DNA from: a bacterium
GTDB lineage: Bacteria > Actinomycetota > UBA4738 > HRBIN12
Direction: 5' to 3'
Length of the DNA: 33,405 nt
NCBI GenBank assembly: GCA_023251895.1
Contig: JAHEXX010000010.1
Coordinates: 1-33,405 of the forward strand
Shown piece by piece: positions 5,873 through 14,188 of the stretch. How positions within the stretch are numbered: position 1 is the first letter of the stretch; each line of letters opens with the position of its first letter. Below the pieces are notes generated by a model. That model ran no database searches, was not told the origin of the DNA, and saw only the letters and a program-made list of their open reading frames with translations. A program made the translations under genes and the position numbers.

Positions 5873-8035
5873 ATGCTTCGAGCACGCTTCGCTTCGCGCG
5901 TCCGCCGTGTTTCGACCAGCCTCGCGACTGGGTTCCTCGTGGTCGCTGGCTTCCTCACGCTGTTGCCCGCAGCGCCAGCGACCGCCGCGACCGGCGCCCA
6001 ACTGGCGACGTTCGTGCCTCCGAACATCGGGAACGGTCGAGGGATGGCGTTCGACGGGACCGATCTCTACTACACGGTGGTGGGGGTCAACCGCATCTAC
6101 AAGGTCACGACGGCGGGTGCAGCCGTCGCGACGATCCCGTCGGCTCCGCCGGGCACGGCCGCGTACGGTGGGCCGCTCGCTTGGGATGGCTCAGCTCTGT
6201 GGACGATGGACTACTCTGGGAACAGCTTCACCCTCTACCGCGTCGATCCGACGGACGGCCACACACTTTCGTCGTGCAACATCCAGACGCAGAACTCAGC
6301 CGATCCAGCGGTCACCTCCAGCCCCAACATCGGCGACTACCCAGACGGGCTCGACTACGAGAATGGCACGCTCTGGGTCAGCAGCGAGGCCTTCGCCAAC
6401 AACTGGGTCGTCCAGGTGGATACGAACTGCCACATCCTCAAGGAATTCCAGCCGGCAGCGATGGGTGGCTATGGAACGAGTGGTGTGGCATTCGACGGGG
6501 TCAACCTGTGGCACTCGTATCCCCACACGCCACCGAGCCTCGTCCAGACAGATGTCATGGGCGCCCCCACCGGGACGTCGTTCAATGAGAGCCTCCAACT
6601 GGAGGATCTGGCGTTCGACAACGTCACGTTCGCTCCGAAATGCGCCATCTGGGGCAACGAGGCCACATTCGGCTCGAATAACCTGACTGCTTACGAGGTG
6701 CCGTGCGTCGGTCAGGCCGACCTGGCGGTGACGAAGACGGCGACCGTGAACAACGCGACCTCGTTCGATCCGCTCAGCCCCGGCAACCGGCACACGGTGA
6801 CGTTCGGCATCACGGTGAACAACTCCGGGCCCGCGGATGCTCAGTCGGTCAACCTCAAGGACACGCTGCCCTCCGAGGTGACACTGGTGTCGGCAACACC
6901 GAGCCAGGGTGGACCATGTACCGGCACCGCCCCCGTTAGCTGTCCGCTCGGCACGATCCAGAACGGCAATAGCGCCAACGTCACGATCAAGGCGGCTGTC
7001 AACAGCGGGCTGCGGGGCGGCCCCGTGTCGACCAGCAACACCGCCCAGGCGACCGCGACGACGGCAGACCCCGATATGAGCAACAACAGTAAGATCGTGA
7101 ACTTCTCGGTCTTCACCGTCCCCGACGCGCCCGTGCTGCTATCGGCCGATGCCGGCAACGGCACCCTAGGCGTCGTGTGGAAGCGCGGCGCGAACCCGAC
7201 GGGTGGCGACCCCGTGATCCAGTACGACATCACCGCCACCCCATCGAGCGGTCCGGTGCAGATGTTCGTGTTTACGGGAGACACACCGACGACGACGAAC
7301 CCCGACCGGTTCAGCAAGGTACTCAACGTCGGTAACAACGGCATACCCTTCTCGATCACCATCCAGGCCAGGAACAACGCCGGCGACAGCGACCTCTCGA
7401 ACGCCATCTCGGCGACGCCCTGCGGGAACTGCGTGGTCGAGACCGTCAAGGCGGACACGCCCACCACCCTTAACACCGGTGGCGGCACCAAGTGCCCGGG
7501 GCCCCCACCGAATAGCCCGGGAGCCACGACGGTCGACCCCATCGTGAGCTGCTACCAGTTCCCGGCCAGCTCGAACAAGACGGGCGCCATCCTGGCGGCG
7601 CGGGAGGACCCCGCTGTTTCCGGTGCTTCCGGTGATTGCGGCCCGGCGGATACTTGCATAGGTAATCAGATCTTCTTCGCGAACCCGGCCGGAAGTGCCG
7701 GCACTGGCCCGACCCTCAAGTGGTTCGCGCTGTACGATCGCACGATTACCACTGACGTGTTCGGGCATCCGTGCCTCTTCAAGCCGTGCAACCTGCCGTT
7801 CTTGTACGAATACGAGGTTTGGTTCAGGCAGGCTGACGGTTCCGCCGTGATGATCGGGACATCGCGCATCGCGACGTGGTGCCTCGACGGCGTGATCCCC
7901 GCGGGTAAGCAGGCCTGCGTCAAGAGCCTCATCGAGCTCAACCGGTTCATCGCCCCGAACGGAATCAACGGGATCCGCGACCTCCAAGTGGTCGTGGTCT
8001 TCCGAGGTGACCCGAGAGGGGGGTTGTCCGGCTAG
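5873..8035 (+). CDS. secreted protein B: propeller-like + DUF11 + FN3 + Cys-rich C-terminal domain
   Basis: A 720-residue exported paralogue of protein A. The start ATG 5873 has an AGGGAGA ribosome-binding site; the ORF track start at 5825 is upstream. Residues 1-38 are a signal peptide (GFLVVAGFLTLLPAAPATAA). Residues ~45-285 hold recurring strands of the type GMAFDGTDLYYT, LAWDGSALWTMD, LDYENGTLWVSS and VAFDGVNLWHSY, which suggests a beta-propeller replacing the N-terminal module of protein A. Residues ~290-410 are a DUF11 repeat (GITVNNSGPADAQSVNLKDT), ~415-520 an FN3 domain, and ~520-720 the same Cys-rich domain as protein A (TTLNTGGGTKCPG, IVSCYQFP, DTCIGNQ, YDRTITTDVFGHPC, TWC, GDPRGGLSG). 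No sorting motif or membrane anchor is seen. Function unknown; domain swapping on a shared C-terminal half is evident. Confidence 0.85.
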   Translation: MLRARFASRVRRVSTSLATGFLVVAGFLTLLPAAPATAATGAQLATFVPPNIGNGRGMAFDGTDLYYTVVGVNRIYKVTTAGAAVATIPSAPPGTAAYGGPLAWDGSALWTMDYSGNSFTLYRVDPTDGHTLSSCNIQTQNSADPAVTSSPNIGDYPDGLDYENGTLWVSSEAFANNWVVQVDTNCHILKEFQPAAMGGYGTSGVAFDGVNLWHSYPHTPPSLVQTDVMGAPTGTSFNESLQLEDLAFDNVTFAPKCAIWGNEATFGSNNLTAYEVPCVGQADLAVTKTATVNNATSFDPLSPGNRHTVTFGITVNNSGPADAQSVNLKDTLPSEVTLVSATPSQGGPCTGTAPVSCPLGTIQNGNSANVTIKAAVNSGLRGGPVSTSNTAQATATTADPDMSNNSKIVNFSVFTVPDAPVLLSADAGNGTLGVVWKRGANPTGGDPVIQYDITATPSSGPVQMFVFTGDTPTTTNPDRFSKVLNVGNNGIPFSITIQARNNAGDSDLSNAISATPCGNCVVETVKADTPTTLNTGGGTKCPGPPPNSPGATTVDPIVSCYQFPASSNKTGAILAAREDPAVSGASGDCGPADTCIGNQIFFANPAGSAGTGPTLKWFALYDRTITTDVFGHPCLFKPCNLPFLYEYEVWFRQADGSAVMIGTSRIATWCLDGVIPAGKQACVKSLIELNRFIAPNGINGIRDLQVVVVFRGDPRGGLSG

Positions 8036-8057
8036 CCGGAGCACCTCGAGGGGGGCC

Positions 8058-8087
8058 CCCCGCTGCCGGAGATCTCCGGCGGCGGGG
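8058..8087. terminator. bidirectional hairpin between convergent genes
   Basis: A 15-bp inverted repeat (CCCCGCTGCCGGAGA / TCTCCGGCGGCGGGG, one G-T pair) with a perfect GCCGGAGATCTCCGGC core, and GGGGGGCCCCCC just before it. It lies between the converging 3' ends of secreted protein B and the cyclase gene. There is no U-tract, as is common in high-GC terminators. Confidence 0.55.
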
Positions 8088-8100
8088 CTCCTTCGCGTTC

Positions 8101-11100
8101 TCAGTCCTCTTCGGCGGCGGGGAGCGGGGCGAACGGGACGGAGAGAACGCCCAACCGCTCGTAGATCCTCCTGGTTTCCGCCCACAGCTCGGGTTCCTGC
8201 GTCCTGCCCTCGAGGCGATCGAGGCGGGCCAGCGACGTGAGCGTCACGCCCACCTCGTACGCGGCGTCCATCTCCCGGGCCGCCTGCAGGCTCTGCTCCA
8301 GCGCCTTCCGGGCCGCCGGCAGATCTCCCAACTGCATCAGTCCCCACCCCCGGATCCGATGCAGCAGCGGCGCTTGCACAGCCACATCCGACCTCTCCGC
8401 GCGCTGGAGCGTTTCCTCCGCGCGGGCCAACGCTACCCGCCCATCGCCGCCGAACGCCTGACACTCGGCGATCCGAGCATCGGTCTCGAGGACCATCATC
8501 TCGTCGCCCTGTTCCTGGAACAGGGACCGCGCTTGCTCGAACAGGCGCAGGGCCTCCTCGCCCCGCCCCGATCGGGACTCGACCCGACCGAGGTTGCCGA
8601 GCGCGAACGCGATGCCGCCCCGGTTGTCGGCCGAACGGCAGACCCGGAGCGCTTCCTTGAACATGGCCTCGGCTTCTTCCAGCCGGCCCTGATCCGAGTA
8701 AACCTCCGCGACGTTGTTCGTGGACATGGCGGCCTCGACCTGGTCACCGGCTTTCAGCCGGGCCTCCGTCGCCTTCTCGTACAGGTCGATGGCCTCGTCC
8801 CACCGCCCCTGGTAGTACGCGTACATGCCGCTGTTGTTGTAGACCTCGGCCAGCGAGTTGAGATCGCCGATCTCCAGGTAGATGGCCGCCGCCCGGTCGG
8901 AGTTCACGACGTTCTCGAACCGGCCCTGGTGCGCCCACGCGTAGTCCAGCACGTAGTACGCGCGCCCAAGCGCGTCCATCTCCCCCGCGGCCTCGGCCTG
9001 CTCGATGGCCCGCCGGCACCACTCCACCGCTTCGGACATGCGCCCCTGGGCCGCCCGCATCGCCGCGTACAAAGCCGTGAGCTTGGCCCGCCTCTTCGCG
9101 GCATCCTCGCCCTCGACCCCCTCCAGCACTTTCTCGCCTCGGCGGATCCACCGGATGGCCTGCGAGTAGCTCCCGGCCCGGTACGGGATTCGAGCCTCCT
9201 TGTACAGGATCCCCGCCGCGGCGGCGGGATCGCCGGCCAGATGCTTCCGCGCAGATCGGAACGCCGCCGCGGACTCCCCGTAGGCTCCGATCCGCCAGTT
9301 CGCGTCGCCCAGCGCCTCGTACAGCGAGGCCAGTTCTCGGGGTGACGCTTCCACCCGCTTGGCCGACTCGATGGCCCGCCTGTAGAACGTCGCGGCCTCG
9401 GTGTTCGCATACTTCGACTGCGCCCGATCACCCGCGATCCGCGAGTACTGGCGGGCGTCCTCGAACCGCTGAGCGTGGAAGAAGTGCAGCGAGAGCAGCT
9501 CGACGAACTCGTCGGGATGGGCCCCGGCAAGGTGGGCGATGGTCTCCCCCGCGCGGGCGTGGAGCTCGCGCCGCCGACGGAACGGGAGCCCCTCGTAGGC
9601 GGCGTCGCGCATCAGCGCGTGCCGGAACCGTCGCACGCCCGGGGCATCTTCGGCCAGGAACTCCCCCAGCCGCCGCCACGAGCCGGGATCGAGCTGGGCC
9701 TCCTCGCCCTCCAGGAGCGCGGCCACGAGGTCGTCGGAGAAACTGGCGCCCAGGACCGACGCATACCGGAGCAGGCGTCGGTCCGGCGGAGTCAGGCGGT
9801 CGATCTGGGCCATCACCATGCCCTCGATAGAGGTCGGGAGCTCCTCCAGACCGCCGGCGCTGCGAGCCGTCAGCAGCAGCTCTCGCAGGAACAGCGGGTT
9901 CCCGCCGGATCGCCCGGCCAGCGCTTGGATCTCATCGGGGCGGAGCGGGGCATCCTCGCTGGCCACCGTGAGCAGTCGTTCGGCGTCCTCCTCACCCAGT
10001 GGCATCGGTCGGAGCGAGATCGACCGATCGCCGCGAGGAGCGGAGAACCCCGTCTCCTCGTCTCGTCGCGTCACGCAGACCAGCCAGGGGCGCGCAGCGA
10101 TGCCCGTCGTCAGCCGTTCCAGCAGGTCCCTCGACACATCGTCCATCCAGTGCACGTCCTCGATGGCGAACACCGTCGGCTCCACGAGTGCCCGGCTCAG
10201 GAACTCCTCGATGGTCTGCTCCAACCGGGGCTTGCGGAATCGCTCGTCCAGCTGCTCGACCTCAGTGGTCGGCGGCATCTCGACATCGAGCACCACCGCC
10301 AACAGCGGAAGCCACGGCAGGATCTCGGGTGCGACCGCCTCCACCCGCTCGCGGAGCAGCTCGGCGAGCTCCGGCTGTGTGGTGTCCTCGGGAACCTCGA
10401 GCACGGAGCGGAGCAAGCTTCGGAACGGACGATACGCGGTCGATGCCTGGTAGAGCTCACAGGCCGCAGTCAGCGCGCGACAGTCCCCGGCGCTGGCCAG
10501 CAACTCACCGAGGAGCCGCGTCTTCCCGATCCCGGGCGGACCCACGACCTCGACCAGCCACCCGCGACCGTGTCGGGCGTCCTCGAGGGCCTCGAGGAGC
10601 GCTCCGACCTCCATGTCGCGACCGACCAGCGGCAGCTCGTGGACCTCGTCGATCCGCTTGGTCCCCACGACCGGCCCCACGGTGAGCGCGCGGACCGGGT
10701 CCCTCTTCCCCTTCACCATGAAGGGATCCAGGGCAACCGTCTCGAACGTGACCGACGACGCGTCAAGGACCGGTGAGGTCGCGAGCAACTGGCCCGGCTC
10801 GGCCTTGGCCATGACCCGCGCCGCCAGGTTGACCGCGTCGCCCATGACCGTGTACGTGCGCCGGTAGTGCGGACCGATGTCCCCGGCGAACACGTGCCCC
10901 CGGTTCACCCCGATCCGGACCGGGATGGGCGGTTCGGCCTCCAGGACCGACCGGAGCGCGAGGAGCATCCGTTCCTCGTCGTCGCCGGCCGCCTGGGGCG
11001 CCCCCGCGGTCAGGATGATCTTGCCGCCGTCGTGGTCGATGTCGGTCCCCAGGAACGTCACGCCGTGCTTCTCTGCGGCCGCCTGGGCCTCCGTGACCAG

Positions 11101-11937
11101 CGCGTCGAGTCGCTCCGCCACGGCTTGGGCCCCATCACGTTTCACCATCCCGTCCACGCCGTCGAAGTGGATGAACGCCACCGTCACCTGGCGGTGCTCG
11201 GAGTCCATCGATCCCGACAGCAGGTGCTCCCGGATCGCCACGGGGATGCACGCGAGCAGGTCGATGCCCTCGACCGGGGCCTCCTGGTCCGGCTTCTCGA
11301 GGGGCAGCCCCGGCGGCTCCTTCTTCAAGAGGATGCCGTCACCCTTGGGTCGGCCCAGGACGTTGGCCGGGAGGGCCGCGGCAGTGCTCCTGCTGACCAG
11401 GATCTCCCCCGCCACCGCCGTCGACTCCATCGACACCGTCTCGCTGGCGGCGGGTCCCGTGATCATGAGCTCCCGATGCGGATCGCCGACCAGGAAGAAG
11501 TGGAACGTGCCGGAGTGCACGCCGACCGACATCCGCAGCTGGATCAGCCCGGCCGATGTCTGGATCTTCCCGATCTCGCGCAGGATGCGCCGCATCCCGA
11601 CCGCGGCCCGCGCGCCCTTGGCGGCGTGTTCCATCCCCGAGAAGAACAGCAGGAGCGCATCGCCGCCGAACTTGATGAGGCCACCGCCGTTCCCGTAGGC
11701 CTCGGCAAGCAGCCGGGTGAACACGGCGCCGAGGACGTCGGTGACCTCCTCGGCGCCGACCTTCCCCTTGCGGGCCAGGCGTTCCGACATCTTCGTGAAC
11801 CCGGAGATGTCGACGAACACGACGGTGCCGTCGAGCTCCCGCAGCGTGGCGTCCGGGGCCTCGGCCAGCCATTGCATCAACAGGCGCGGGACGTACGGTC
11901 GGAGCACCTGCGATCGCTCGATCGTTCGCTCGGCCAT
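8101..11937 (-). CDS. soluble-adenylyl-cyclase-like protein: tandem class III cyclase domains + AAA ATPase + TPR
   Basis: A 1278-residue cytosolic signalling protein. The start ATG 11937 follows GGAGAGGA; the 57 extra residues in the ORF track are upstream. Domain 1 (~25-200) has both metal-binding aspartates (FVDISGFT, D43; KFGGDALLLF, D93) but not the transition-state Asn/Arg (ASETVSMES instead). Domain 2 (~248-420) lacks the aspartates (AFIHFDG, HDGGKII) but has YTVMGDAVNLAARV, with T363, N370 and R374 at the positions of human sAC T405, N412 and R416. The two halves would therefore form one composite cAMP-forming site. The purine-binding lysine position in domain 2 seems to be Asp. A P-loop ATPase follows (GPPGIGKT at 466-473; Walker B VFAIEDVHW near 589-597), then about ten TPR-like helical repeats to the C-terminus. 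Nucleotide product is untested. Confidence 0.85.
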   Translation of the reverse strand: MAERTIERSQVLRPYVPRLLMQWLAEAPDATLRELDGTVVFVDISGFTKMSERLARKGKVGAEEVTDVLGAVFTRLLAEAYGNGGGLIKFGGDALLLFFSGMEHAAKGARAAVGMRRILREIGKIQTSAGLIQLRMSVGVHSGTFHFFLVGDPHRELMITGPAASETVSMESTAVAGEILVSRSTAAALPANVLGRPKGDGILLKKEPPGLPLEKPDQEAPVEGIDLLACIPVAIREHLLSGSMDSEHRQVTVAFIHFDGVDGMVKRDGAQAVAERLDALVTEAQAAAEKHGVTFLGTDIDHDGGKIILTAGAPQAAGDDEERMLLALRSVLEAEPPIPVRIGVNRGHVFAGDIGPHYRRTYTVMGDAVNLAARVMAKAEPGQLLATSPVLDASSVTFETVALDPFMVKGKRDPVRALTVGPVVGTKRIDEVHELPLVGRDMEVGALLEALEDARHGRGWLVEVVGPPGIGKTRLLGELLASAGDCRALTAACELYQASTAYRPFRSLLRSVLEVPEDTTQPELAELLRERVEAVAPEILPWLPLLAVVLDVEMPPTTEVEQLDERFRKPRLEQTIEEFLSRALVEPTVFAIEDVHWMDDVSRDLLERLTTGIAARPWLVCVTRRDEETGFSAPRGDRSISLRPMPLGEEDAERLLTVASEDAPLRPDEIQALAGRSGGNPLFLRELLLTARSAGGLEELPTSIEGMVMAQIDRLTPPDRRLLRYASVLGASFSDDLVAALLEGEEAQLDPGSWRRLGEFLAEDAPGVRRFRHALMRDAAYEGLPFRRRRELHARAGETIAHLAGAHPDEFVELLSLHFFHAQRFEDARQYSRIAGDRAQSKYANTEAATFYRRAIESAKRVEASPRELASLYEALGDANWRIGAYGESAAAFRSARKHLAGDPAAAAGILYKEARIPYRAGSYSQAIRWIRRGEKVLEGVEGEDAAKRRAKLTALYAAMRAAQGRMSEAVEWCRRAIEQAEAAGEMDALGRAYYVLDYAWAHQGRFENVVNSDRAAAIYLEIGDLNSLAEVYNNSGMYAYYQGRWDEAIDLYEKATEARLKAGDQVEAAMSTNNVAEVYSDQGRLEEAEAMFKEALRVCRSADNRGGIAFALGNLGRVESRSGRGEEALRLFEQARSLFQEQGDEMMVLETDARIAECQAFGGDGRVALARAEETLQRAERSDVAVQAPLLHRIRGWGLMQLGDLPAARKALEQSLQAAREMDAAYEVGVTLTSLARLDRLEGRTQEPELWAETRRIYERLGVLSVPFAPLPAAEED

Positions 11938-11972
11938 GGGGGATCCTCTCCGCAGGCTGGGCCCAGGGCGAG

Positions 11973-11978
11973 AGTCTA
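11973..11978 (-). promoter_or_regulatory. candidate -10 of the cyclase gene (TAGACT)
   Basis: TAGACT on the minus strand lies 35 bp before the ATG, leaving room for a short 5' UTR with GGAGAGGA. No -35 is recognised. Confidence 0.3.
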
Positions 11979-12022
11979 GCCTCGGGGGAGTCGGTTCGGG
12001 TAGACGGCCGATCGGCCACGGC

Positions 12023-12054
12023 TGGACAGTCGGCGTGATCCCACTGCATAGTGT
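12023..12054 (+). promoter_or_regulatory. candidate promoter of the hemerythrin-like gene
   Basis: TGGACA (12023-12028) and CATAGT (12047-12052) are spaced by 18 bp, about 20 bp upstream of the ATG at 12072. It is divergent from the cyclase promoter. Confidence 0.35.
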
Positions 12055-12071
12055 TACCTGGGGGACGGGAC

Positions 12072-12536
12072 ATGGACGAAGGATCATCGCCACTGCTGGA
12101 GGCGGCACGCAAGCGGCGCATGGACCTCCACCAGGCGCTGGTGGAGGTGGAGGAGGCCACCTCCGCTCCCGCCGTTGGACGCGTCGACGACTGGGCGCTG
12201 TCAGTCGGCAAGATGCTCGTGCACCTGCGCGACGCGTTCGACGAACACATCCGCGGGACCGAGGAACAGGGTGGCCTGTACGACGACATACTGCATCGAG
12301 CGCCGCACCTGGCCGGCAAGGTCAAGCGGCTCCGCGACGAGCATCCCTTCATCCAGCTGGGCATCGCCAAGCAGATCCAGCGCGTGTCCGACCCCGAGCT
12401 TCCCGAGGACGAGTCATCCATCCACCAGCTCCGCGACGACCTGCAGCGCCTCCTGGGCAAGATCGTCCGCCACCGGCAGCACGGCGCCGACCTGGTGTGG
12501 GAGGCCTACAACCTCGACATCGGCGGCATGGGCTGA
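12072..12536 (+). CDS. hemerythrin-like helical protein
   Basis: A 154-residue, His- and acid-rich, all-helical cytosolic protein. The visible pattern matches the hemerythrin/HHE fold: HLRDAFDEHIRGTEEQGGLY, then LRDEHPFIQL, then HRQHGADLVWEAYNLDIGG at the end. In the known fold, histidines and carboxylates at such positions bind a di-iron centre that handles oxygen, nitric oxide or iron. The exact ligand set cannot be settled by eye. The start ATG 12072 has GGGGGACGGGAC upstream; the ORF track's TTG at 12051 overlaps the putative -10. It is divergent from the cyclase and 31 bp before nadE. The family call is probable rather than certain. Confidence 0.6.
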   Translation: MDEGSSPLLEAARKRRMDLHQALVEVEEATSAPAVGRVDDWALSVGKMLVHLRDAFDEHIRGTEEQGGLYDDILHRAPHLAGKVKRLRDEHPFIQLGIAKQIQRVSDPELPEDESSIHQLRDDLQRLLGKIVRHRQHGADLVWEAYNLDIGGMG

Positions 12537-12555
12537 ACCTGGCGTGCGCCCGCGC

Positions 12556-12561
12556 TAGGCT
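12556..12561 (+). promoter_or_regulatory. -10 hexamer of the nadE leaderless promoter (TAGGCT-N6-GTG)
   Basis: TAGGCT, six bases, then GTG 12568. The hexamer and spacing are identical to those of the 82-residue membrane protein gene. No Shine-Dalgarno is present. Confidence 0.5.
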
Positions 12562-12567
12562 GGCTCC

Positions 12568-14184
12568 GTGGTCCGCATCGCGATCGGGCAAATCAACACC
12601 ACCGTCGGCGACCTCGACGGCAACGTCTCCCGCATGGTCGAGTGGGCGAACAGTGCCTCGGAGCTCGACGCCGACCTGATCGCGTTCCCCGAGCTGTCCG
12701 TCACGGGCTACCCGCCCGAGGACCTCGTGCTACGGCCCGAGTTCGTCGCCGACAACCTGGATGCGCTGGCCGAGCTTGCCCGGAGGACGCAAGGCACGTG
12801 CGCCATCGTGGCCGGGTTCGTGGACCGGACCGCCCGGGGGCTGCACAACGCGGCGGCCTTCCTGGAGGGCGGCCAGGTCGTGACCCGCTACCACAAGATC
12901 CAGCTGCCGAACTACGGCGTCTTCGACGAGAAACGCTACTTCGTTCCGGGGAAGAGCACCGCGCGGGTCGGGGTGGGCGGCCTGTCCATCGGCCTGTCGG
13001 TGTGCGAGGACGCCTGGGTCGATGGACTGCCGTTCCGGGACTGGAGCGGCGGTGCGGTAGACATGGTCGTGAACATCAACGGCTCGCCGTACCACCGGGG
13101 GAAGACCCACGAGCGGGCCGATGTGCTGCGCGACCGGGCGGTGCAGACAGGCGCGTGGATCGTGTACATCAACACGGTCGGTGGTCAAGACGAACTGGTC
13201 TTCGACGGGGGATCTATGGTCGTGGGGCCCGACGGCTCAGTGGCCTGCCGCGCGCTTCGGTTCGAGGAGGACCTGCTGGTCGTGGACCTCGGCGACGGCG
13301 GGCTCGCCGCCGAACCCAGGACACTTTGGCCCGAGGGGCCGGAGGAGGTCTACCGGGCACTCATGGTCGGCCTGGGGGACTATGTGCGCAAGAACGGCTT
13401 CGGCAGCGTGGTCCTGGGGCTCTCCGGCGGGGTCGACTCGGCGCTCGTCGCGACGTTGGCGGCCGACGCGCTCGGGCCCGAGGCGGTTCGCGTGCTGGCC
13501 ATGCCCTCGCCGTATTCCTCGGCCGCGTCCCTGGAGGACGCGGCCGAGGTTGCCCGGCGCCTTTCGATCCGCATGGACGAGATCCGGATCGATGACGTGT
13601 TCAAGGCGTACCTGTCGGTTCTGGAGGAACAGTTCCGAGATACGCGCGAGGGCACCGCCGAGGAGAACCTCCAAGCTCGCATCCGCGGGAACCTGTTGAT
13701 GGCCCTGTCGAACAAGTTCGGCTCGCTGGTCCTCGCCACCGGAAACAAGAGCGAGATGGCCGTGGGGTACTCCACGCTCTACGGCGACCTGGCCGGCGGG
13801 TTCGCCCCGATCAAGGACGTTCCCAAGACCTTGGTCTACGAGCTGGTGGCCTGGCGGAACGCGCAGACCCCGGATCTGCCGCCCATCCCCGAACGGGTCA
13901 TCGCGAAGGCCCCCACCGCGGAGCTTCGCCTCAACCAGAAGGACACCGATTCGCTCCCGCCCTACGACCTGCTCGATCCGCTGATCGAGGCGTACGTCGA
14001 GGAGGATCGCTCGCCGGAGGAGATCGTGGCGGCCGGCGCGGACCCCAACCTGGTCGGGCGCGTCGTGTCCATGATCGACCGGGCCGAGTACAAGCGGCGC
14101 CAGGCCCCGCCCGGGGTCAAGATCACGCCCAAGGCCTTCGGCCGGGACCGGCGCTTGCCCATCACGAACCGGTACCGGCCCTAG
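12568..14184 (+). CDS. nadE: glutamine-dependent NAD+ synthase
   Basis: Last step of NAD synthesis: converts nicotinate adenine dinucleotide to NAD using ATP, with ammonia channelled from glutamine. The 538-residue protein has two domains. The N-terminal glutaminase of the nitrilase family (~1-260) shows the catalytic triad: Glu in FPELSVTGYPPEDL, Lys in RYHKIQLPNYGVFDE, and Cys in SVCEDAW. The C-terminal synthetase (~275-538) has the PP-loop LSGGVDSALVATL, ATGNKSE and YSTLYGDLAGGFAPIKDV motifs. The length is slightly under that of the ~570-680 residue relatives. GTG 12568 is chosen as start because it is preceded by the TAGGCT-N6 leaderless arrangement and because MVRIAIGQINTTVGD begins exactly at the domain edge. 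It depends on glutamine, linking it metabolically to the glnA locus upstream. Confidence 0.95.
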   Translation: MVRIAIGQINTTVGDLDGNVSRMVEWANSASELDADLIAFPELSVTGYPPEDLVLRPEFVADNLDALAELARRTQGTCAIVAGFVDRTARGLHNAAAFLEGGQVVTRYHKIQLPNYGVFDEKRYFVPGKSTARVGVGGLSIGLSVCEDAWVDGLPFRDWSGGAVDMVVNINGSPYHRGKTHERADVLRDRAVQTGAWIVYINTVGGQDELVFDGGSMVVGPDGSVACRALRFEEDLLVVDLGDGGLAAEPRTLWPEGPEEVYRALMVGLGDYVRKNGFGSVVLGLSGGVDSALVATLAADALGPEAVRVLAMPSPYSSAASLEDAAEVARRLSIRMDEIRIDDVFKAYLSVLEEQFRDTREGTAEENLQARIRGNLLMALSNKFGSLVLATGNKSEMAVGYSTLYGDLAGGFAPIKDVPKTLVYELVAWRNAQTPDLPPIPERVIAKAPTAELRLNQKDTDSLPPYDLLDPLIEAYVEEDRSPEEIVAAGADPNLVGRVVSMIDRAEYKRRQAPPGVKITPKAFGRDRRLPITNRYRP

Positions 14185-14188
14185 CGGC

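Larger units (their letters stand above)
5545..8037 (+). repeat. tandem cassette, unit 2 (glnA relic + leader + secreted protein B)
   Basis: Second copy of the arrangement at 3275-5540, in the same orientation and order. It contains a frameshifted glnA 3' relic, the 64-bp leader and a paralogous secreted-protein gene. The ends also match: both genes finish with the same GACCCGAGAGGGGG...TTGTCCGGCTAGCC sequence. The N-terminal module of the encoded protein differs completely from that of unit 1. Confidence 0.75.
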
